A stretch of 64,000 nt of DNA from Elmis aenea (Eukaryota; Arthropoda; Insecta; Coleoptera; Elmidae). The DNA lies in contig OX393581.1 in assembly GCA_947652605.1 (NCBI GenBank), positions 53,281,924 to 53,345,923 of the forward strand, given 5' to 3'. Positions 57,801 to 64,000 of this stretch are shown here, piece after piece. Made by a program: the position numbers and the translations under genes. The first letter of the stretch is position 1. Each line of letters starts with the position of its first letter. Under the pieces are notes generated by a model. That model was not told the DNA's origin and did not search any database. It saw only the letters and a program-made list of their open reading frames with translations.

Positions 57801-60800
57801 AAAAATAGAAGCTACTGATTTTGTGTACACCAAAATCATATCTATTAACACATTAACAGTATTATCAAGTTATGATTTACAAAAATAATATTAGCACTAT
57901 ACAATTGTACAAGTTTACATAACAACCCAAAAATAAATAAAAATAATCATGGCTTATCTGGCTTATTATCTGAAACTCCGGTAGAAATAATTTTGTTTAC
58001 ATATTTTTAACATTGTTATTTCATTTGATACCAATTATATAAACATAATACTCTAAACTTTCCCTAAAGCTACTGTTTTGTACCAAAATGATTAAGCTTC
58101 GATTATTAATTGGAATGTATTGCTATAAATTAGTAGAAAAATATGTTTCCTTTCTGTTTATTATTAGGTTTTTCTTTTAATTAATGTAAGTTTCGCTGCA
58201 TTATCTAATACAATTTCTGTGTCCATAATTCTTTACTGTATGTAAGTGTTGGGTTACTACGTTTTTAACCACTTCCACTTTTATCCATTTAGCGATTTTT
58301 CACTCACATTGCTTCTCAATAACTAACATTTTATTGGTTTTGTTAACTTCAATCCATTCTCTGGTTCATAATTTAAATTCCATGTTAAAAGAAATCATAT
58401 GTAGAAATTTGGCAAGATCAAAAACGGTTTACCTAGGCTTTTTAGACATGAAAAAGGCGTTTGATAAAGTTCCGCGAACAAAAATTTGGGAGAGCTTACA
58501 AAAAATAAATGTAAGCAGCAAACTAATCAGAGTCTCTATATGCCTATACAAAGAAACAAGAAATTGTATAATAAGTAGAAACATGAAGTCAGAGGCTTTT
58601 ACAACACGAGAAGGAGTGAGACAAGGAGGAAGCTTAGCCCATTGCCATTTATTACTTATATGGATGAACTAAGTAGGGAAACAAAACAGAGAACAAAACC
58701 CATGTTGGATACAGACAACTAGAAAGTATTAATATATCAGAATGCGCCTTCGCAGATGATATAGCTATGAGTATATTATGCACTGAGTAAGGGACTTATA
58801 AAAAAAAACAGAAAAGAAACAAAAATGAAAGTATATAAATCAATCTACAGACTAATTCTCACATGTGGCTGCGAAACATGGATGTTATCAGGAATAAAAA
58901 CAAGAGTAAAATTAGAGCAGCCGAGATGAAATACTTATGAAGGTAGAAAGCAGTAAAAAAAAAAGATAGAATTAAAAATGTCCAAATAAGAAAAGAATTA
59001 AAGATAGAATCCATAGAAGAATTCATAGAACAAAGACAACTTGGGTGGTTGGAACACTTACAAAGATTGGACAGCTCAATACCAGTTAAAATAATATGGG
59101 AAAGTAAAATGCAAGATAAAGAGGAAGACCAATGGAAACTTGGGACAAGGCACTCGGAAAAATCTTTAAAAAAAAGGGAAAACGTGGGTAGATGCAAAGA
59201 ATCTAGCACAGATTAGAAAGGAATGGAAAAATTTTATGAAGAAATAATTTTAAAAACTCCACCTGGAAATATATTATATATATATAGCAATTTTTTGTTA
59301 TTAATGCTTGTACATGCAAAATACAATGACTTTTGGTGGTTCCTGTAGCTACTTGCAGGATACGTGTTCCTTACAACTTCCTTAATCTTTTTAGCCATTG
59401 CTTGAGCATCATCTGTACAAATATTAATATACTTTTCTTCCAGCCAACAATTTTTTGTTTTGCTTATATTAATCATGATAGTTTTTAATAGAACACTTAT
59501 TTACTTTTGGCGAAACTTGGTTTGGGAAACACTGGTATAAGCCATAAAAAATTAATTGAACATGTTCTTAGTACATTAACAAAATGCATAGTGCCCATAC
59601 AATTTTTAATTTAAGGTGTCCATGTATACTAGTTATTTATCTAGGGATATTTTTAGGAAACGATTACATTTACTTTAATAAATTTTGGTTACTAATTTTT
59701 TCACACTAAATACTGATATTTTGACGTTTCTTGACAATTTGCTTTCCCATTTATAACAAATTTTTCTTAAAGTAATAGTACAAACTGAAATGTTTTACAT
59801 ATTCATTGACACCAATTTAGCATTTATTTCAGATAGTCAATCTTATCAAAACTTATATTCGAGTAAATCAGTTTATGATTGGAGCACAAGCGATATCGTT
59901 AATTTTATCTGTGATGAGGCGACGAATAACAACCGAGACTACGAAAATCTTAATTTAGAAAATTTCGCAGCCATAAGTAACGAAACCTTTCGGAAGATGA
60001 AGAAAGACGACTTTGTCCAAGCCCTCGAATCTTCAGAAGATGGAGAGCTTTTGTATAGGTCAAAAGAAAACTTATTTAGGTTTTCGCAAGACGAACGTAA
60101 GTCCAATTATTTTATATAATGTATATAATTATGGACCGATTATAATTAAAGTGTCCATTTTTGGAAAAAATTGAAATTGACAAGTAATTTAATGTGTAAT
60201 TATGAAAATGCTGTAAGTCCATTTGTGGTCCAAAAACAAAAATATTGGTGTAGGAAATTCACAAAAAAAAATAGGAGTATTTGCTTAGTTTTACCCTTGA
60301 CTATAATATAAGGATATTATAGTCAAGGGTTTTACATAAATTTAAATACATAGAAACGTAGACACACTTACTAGACTATAACTTATAAAAAATCCACATT
60401 TTTCTTCTCGCCTAATGTAAATGCGATACTGAATATCACGAATGAAATTTTTGGGGTTTTTGACGACGTTTTTCGCAACATCGAGACACCTAACTCAAAA
60501 ATTCGCGATTGCCTGCCCAACCTGTGAATTCAATATGCCAAATAAGTATTAATTGCCAATTAACGTAGGTGTAATGTACATTCAGACCATCATTTATAAT
60601 TAATTTCGCTATAATTTGCCTATCATTAAGCAGAACAAATTAATTTTCGTTTTTTATTTTTGATTATTTTGGGTTGTGCTTATCTGACCACTGCTGGTAT
60701 CTGCGCTATTTATAATTTCTATGTGCAATATAATGTTTTATCTTACTGCTGTTAAATAATCTTGATAATATGTGGCTGGTTGACCTGAAATGGGAATTTC

Positions 60801-62779
60801 ACAAAATATAAAGTCTATTTTGTTAAAAGGAATGTTATTGGTACATGCGGGTATTTAAACAGAGTATTTTCTAACGAATTTAACAACACCAATAACTTAT
60901 ATTATTACCTGTGTTGAAACGCTACTTCAAAGACTTAACATTTCGTAAAAACTTATTAAGATATCCCGTTAATCGTGGCATACTGTGATTAATTGTTTTT
61001 AATACTCTACATGCAAAGTTTTCGTTACATTGTTTACAGAATATTCTCCAGAAATTCCATTTTACGGTGAGCTGAACCAAGATACTCTGGACAGGAAACC
61101 ATTATTTACGTCATATTCAGGTGAGTTATTAAACTTTTGCATAATAGCGTCCTGTGACACCTTTAATTTTAACTTTTAGACCCCGAGTGCTCCAACTTGG
61201 ACCAACCAGTTCGCAATAAAAGACCCGGTAGGCCAAGGTCTTCTAATACAATTCGAAGAAAAACGGGTAAGCAGGTTTTATTTACACTTTATGTAGAAAA
61301 ACAATTATAATTCTTGTCTGGCTTACATACGCATGTTAAATTTACACCATTACGTTATTATAGTATTAACATCTTAACGTAGAGTTGAAAGGATCAAGGA
61401 TTAATATTGTGTGAATTCGGAAGCACAGGTTTTTAATTAAAACAATTATTAACTTAATAGCAAATAAGCTTATTAAATCAAAATAATCTTCATTATGTTC
61501 TTTGATATCTTTTAATTTTAGTAACTTTAAAACTTTTATTTTTAATAGAATAACAACAAAAATCAAGTGTTAGCATGTTCCTATATTCATGTTGATTTAA
61601 AATAATATTTTGTTTAAACGAACAAATGGACAAATCTAGAATATTTTTAGAAGGAAAGCTGGGTCAGATGAAAAATTATTCAGATCGTTTCTGTTTTTTA
61701 TGAGTAATTCCCAGAATACCGATTTAGAAAAAATATTGGAGAGAATGCTGCTAAATTAAACTTATGATTGTCCACAATCAATTCCTGTTTAAGTTCCTCG
61801 TTCGCTAACATTATGTGTTTTGCTTTGATATTTTTAATATTATTCTGAAAGATTTTGTAGAGAAAATAAAACGACATGCTAATTTTGGCTTGTAAGAAAC
61901 TTAACTTTTTATTTTGTTCATAAACGAACATTAGTATAAAGAAATTGTTACATGAAGTTAGATAATGGATTAGGTATATTATTCATCATTTTTGATGCTT
62001 TTTTTCTGAACAGTTGTTAACTAGATCTATTTAGTTGTTTTATCATAAAAAGGTGTCAACTTGACAAGTTTTGTACTAATATAATGCCAAGGTCACCAGC
62101 AATTGACGCAATTCTGTATAATTATTAGCCAGATTTAGTGTTAATGTTTTCATATTAACTTAAAAATAAATAATTAAAACAGAGTAAATAAACCTTTAAT
62201 CCAGAAATGCGGATTAATTTGATGAGTGAATAATAGGCAATAATAATGTGAATATATTTTTACAGTAAAAGCTAGTACACAAATTGAGTAATTTTCTATT
62301 TAAAAAGCGGATCATTTTTTAGGGTGGTGTTTCCCAATTTATTCAAACCTTGAAGCCATTTGATACTTTTTTAAATAACACGGAAACCTATTTTAATTTT
62401 ACATTTTACATGCCTATAGCACAGCACTTCCATTATGAAACTAAAAAATGGTAACCATGGAAATGAAAACGAAAAATTTTACGATTGTTTTTAATCGGAA
62501 CGAATAAAAAACTGCTTAATAATTTGTAATACGCCTACAACATTGTGTTACGCATATTTTTATTCATTATCTATTTGTTACAGACCAACGTACTGGGAGG
62601 CTCTGGGAATTCATTAGAAATTTGTTGTTGGATAGAAAAACTTGTCCAAGCCTGATCAAATGGGACAATTACAACGAGGGGATGTTCAAGTTTGTGCAAA
62701 GCGAAAAAGTGGCACAACTTTGGGGCGACAGAAAAAAGAATGACAAGATGAACTATGAAAAACTTAGTCGGGCAATGCG
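54894..62779 (+). CDS. ESE/ELF3-type ETS transcription factor (3' end beyond window)
   Basis: A sequence-specific nuclear transcription regulator. Exons: 54,894-54,926; 54,983-55,055; (optional 55,193-55,267); 59,833-60,096; 61,040-61,120; 61,180-61,266; 62,584-62,779, all GT-AG with consistent phases. The start is MYYDVEFDPYI. A PNT/SAM domain covers about residues 48-118 (VYDWSTSDIVNFICDEA). An AT-hook-like RPGRPR lies at 165-170. The ETS domain starts at about 184 (GRLWEFIRNLLLDRK, IKWDNYNEGMFKFVQSEKVAQLWG, YEKLSRAMR) and breaks at a donor just before the expected YYYK. PNT, AT-hook and ETS in that order, and the helix sequences, point to the ESE subfamily. The last exon was not found before 64,000. 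Confidence 0.88.
55193..55267 (+). CDS. Possible cassette exon of the ETS gene
   Basis: It is 75 nt, bounded by TATATTTACAG and GTAATTTTAT, phase 1 at both ends. It can therefore be included or skipped between the exons ending 55,055 and starting 59,833 without changing the frame. It would add 25 residues (begins EVTKNYITCVVLHKK). No known motif; could be chance. Confidence 0.4.
55979..56199 (-). other. Unrecognised possible exon pair on the opposite strand of the ETS intron
   Basis: Minus-strand exon 56,127-55,979 reads FNRFVRSRKPDIFIKLKI and on to GMKPPVIAH, then TAA, with the strong donor AAG|GTAAAT one base after the stop. A 17-nt microexon at 56,199-56,183 (TTTGTTTCAG before, GTATAATC after) would join in frame as QEFTT. 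A further acceptor (TTTATTTTAG) lies at about 55,866. The composition looks coding, but I do not recognise the protein. It may be the end of a nested gene, a 3'-UTR-spliced isoform, or old element debris. Confidence 0.35.
56421..56549. mobile_element. ACAGGGTGT-ended MITE
   Basis: ACAGGGTGT at the left and ACACCCTGT at the right, 129 bp apart. Similar ends (ACACCCTGTATATT) recur singly at about 7,010, 16,780 and 53,980, suggesting a dispersed family. TSD not clear. Confidence 0.5.
56550..58333. other. ETS intron 2, no feature recognised
   Basis: AT-rich intronic sequence with no supported frame on either strand. Confidence 0.45.
58334..59250 (+). pseudogene. RTE-like reverse transcriptase fragment in the ETS intron
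   Basis: The first frame has YLGFLDMKKAFDKVPRTKIW and REGVRQGGSL (RT palm blocks). Later frames give TCGCETWMLSG, ESIEEFIEQRQLGWLEHL and RGRPMETWDKAL, the usual C-terminal region. Frameshifts and an internal deletion after the FADDIA-like site show it is inactive. Confidence 0.8.
59234..59476 (-). pseudogene. Possible hAT (ZBED5/SCAND3-like) transposase scrap
   Basis: An 80-residue frame contains YINICTDDAQAMAKKIKEVV, which resembles the CTDGAPAM segment of ZBED5-type hAT transposases, with a partly similar downstream stretch. No other transposase block is found. The match is from memory and weak. Confidence 0.3.
60295..60328. mobile_element. 34-bp palindromic mini-element with 7-bp TSD
   Basis: CCTTGACTATAATAT faces AAGGATATTATAGTCAAGG, so the unit is little more than two terminal repeats fused. 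GTTTTAC is duplicated at 60,288-60,294 and 60,329-60,335. The ends are those of the 468-bp element at 20,951-21,418, which also has a 7-bp TSD. It lies in an ETS intron. Confidence 0.85.
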
Positions 62780-64000
62780 GTAAGTTCTTTTAATTTTCCA
62801 TACAGCACAGTTAAAAATTCACCGGTGTTGATCAGCTTGGTGAATTTTGACAACATTTTGGTATCAATTTTAACTTAATTTCGTATTCATTTGAATTTTT
62901 TGTTTTTTCTGTTAGGACAAATTTGTGGCATGTTAATTTCAAAAAGAATAACACCAAACATTGAATAAATTGCTAAAGACAAAACACACATACAAATTCT
63001 ATCGAGATTAGTAACGAAACGTTATCTAATAACTTGAGCCATTTATCTAGGTTTATTATTATTATTATTATTTTTTAAATTTAAGCCCTAATAGGGTTTA
63101 TAACAGTGCAATCTGGTCTGTGAGACCAATCAGCAGTTTAATTCAAGCCTAACTTAATAATGTTCAAACTTAGCTTAAGGTTTAACCAAGAGTATTCCTT
63201 AGTTTGCCAATATAATATAAGTACACTAATTATTAAATTCGTAAATATACATAAAATATATATCTAGTAAGTAAATTGGTGGGTTAAAATGACCAAAGCG
63301 AGACAAAGAAAGAGAACCACTAGACAAAGATAGTACGTGTATTACAAGTGCACATTTTTAAGTTCACTTGACCACAAAAGTTTCGAATTTGAATATACAT
63401 ATCACACATAAAAATCAAATTATTTCCACTACACGATCGCATGCAAAAATAACAAATATCCATATTTCTTTGTGGGTGGTTTTCGTGAATATAATTAAGC
63501 TAAACGTAAAAATTTCTAAAAATCCCAATCAAAAATTACAACGCAAAGTGTACACAAGGAATTTCAGTGGCGCTTAAGTCCCCACCCAAACAAATCGTTT
63601 GCGCATTCAAGTTCAGCCAGAAATTAACTTGAGTTGTATTTCCCAATAACACCATTGAGGACAGCACCTGCTTGACCTCACTCAAATGGGCGGAGCAACT
63701 TGCTTGTATACGAGAGGCGCTTAAAAGTTATTTTACAGAGTCATTCAACAGCTATAGGAATTTGGTCTTTTCTCTTGTAAAACGATGTAAATAGTTTAAC
63801 CACAACTTTAGTAGTCTTCTGCGTATATTTAATAGTTTAGTTTTATTAGTTTAACTGTGTAGCAACTTTGCAAATTTAAACCCAACTATTATCTGTAGAT
63901 TCCAATATAAATCACTTTGTATACAGCTAAAATAAATACATTTTTGTTAAGTCTATAGAAAAGTAATTCCAATTTTACTTGTATTTTACATATCGTGGTA
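62780..64000. other. ETS gene intron or downstream region, promoter-like block at the end
   Basis: No exon completing the ETS domain (YYYK block) was found; the TTATTATTA run at 63,055 is a microsatellite. At about 63,690-63,760 GGGCGGAGC, TTGTATACGAG and GAGTCATTCAACAGC resemble a compact promoter and could mark another transcript, at low confidence. Confidence 0.35.

Noticed and set aside
63050..63085. Final ETS exon encoding a Tyr-Tyr-Tyr block
   Set aside because: The run is a TTA microsatellite, has the wrong phase and no ETS continuation; the last exon must lie outside the window.

Overview
This is an AT-rich animal nuclear window, almost certainly from an insect. It has multi-exon genes with GT-AG introns, a Nit-Fhit fusion gene of the kind found in flies and worms, an eIF4G2/NAT1 gene, and many short inverted-repeat transposons, tRNA-derived SINEs and RTE-like reverse transcriptase fragments. 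An ESE/ELF3-type ETS gene would suit a beetle or another non-drosophilid insect. That placement is inference, and no species is claimed.

Layout. From 1 to 22.5 kb there is no recognisable conserved protein gene. The stretch holds reverse transcriptase debris, a 354-bp satellite, a 158-bp tandem array, several MITEs, a 34-bp minisatellite, a 524-bp higher-order repeat, and copies of a family with good splice sites but stop-filled exons (about 12-13, 17-18, 19-20.5 and 22-22.5 kb). From 22,527 to 31,095 lies a full-length Ty3/Gypsy LTR retrotransposon on the minus strand. Its two 1,040-bp LTRs are identical by eye, the TSD is 4 bp, the primer site is tRNA-Lys type, gag and pol are open, and there is a well-formed -1 frameshift signal between them. 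It sits inside the fourth copy of the spliced family. From 31.1 to 35.9 kb there are SINEs and diverged repeats.

From 35.9 to 48.7 kb is the gene-dense core: PNKP (plus strand, one coding exon), then convergent eIF4G2/NAT1 (minus strand, six coding exons, predicted ACG start), then divergent NitFhit (plus strand, seven coding exons). From 48.9 to 54.5 kb there are nested hAT-type MITEs and repeats. From 54.9 kb to the end is an ESE/ELF3-like ETS transcription factor with a PNT domain, an AT-hook and the first part of the ETS domain. It is cut off by the window end. Its large second intron carries more retroelement debris and a possible unrecognised minus-strand exon pair.

The host genes are housekeeping functions (DNA end repair, cap-independent translation, nitrilase/Fhit metabolism) plus one developmental-type regulator. 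They form no pathway together. The most notable signals are the non-AUG start of NAT1, its 63-nt stop-free in-frame intron, the retrotransposon frameshift element, a 34-bp palindromic mini-element with its own 7-bp TSD, and two TA-flanked MITEs whose empty sites are preserved in paralogous copies.
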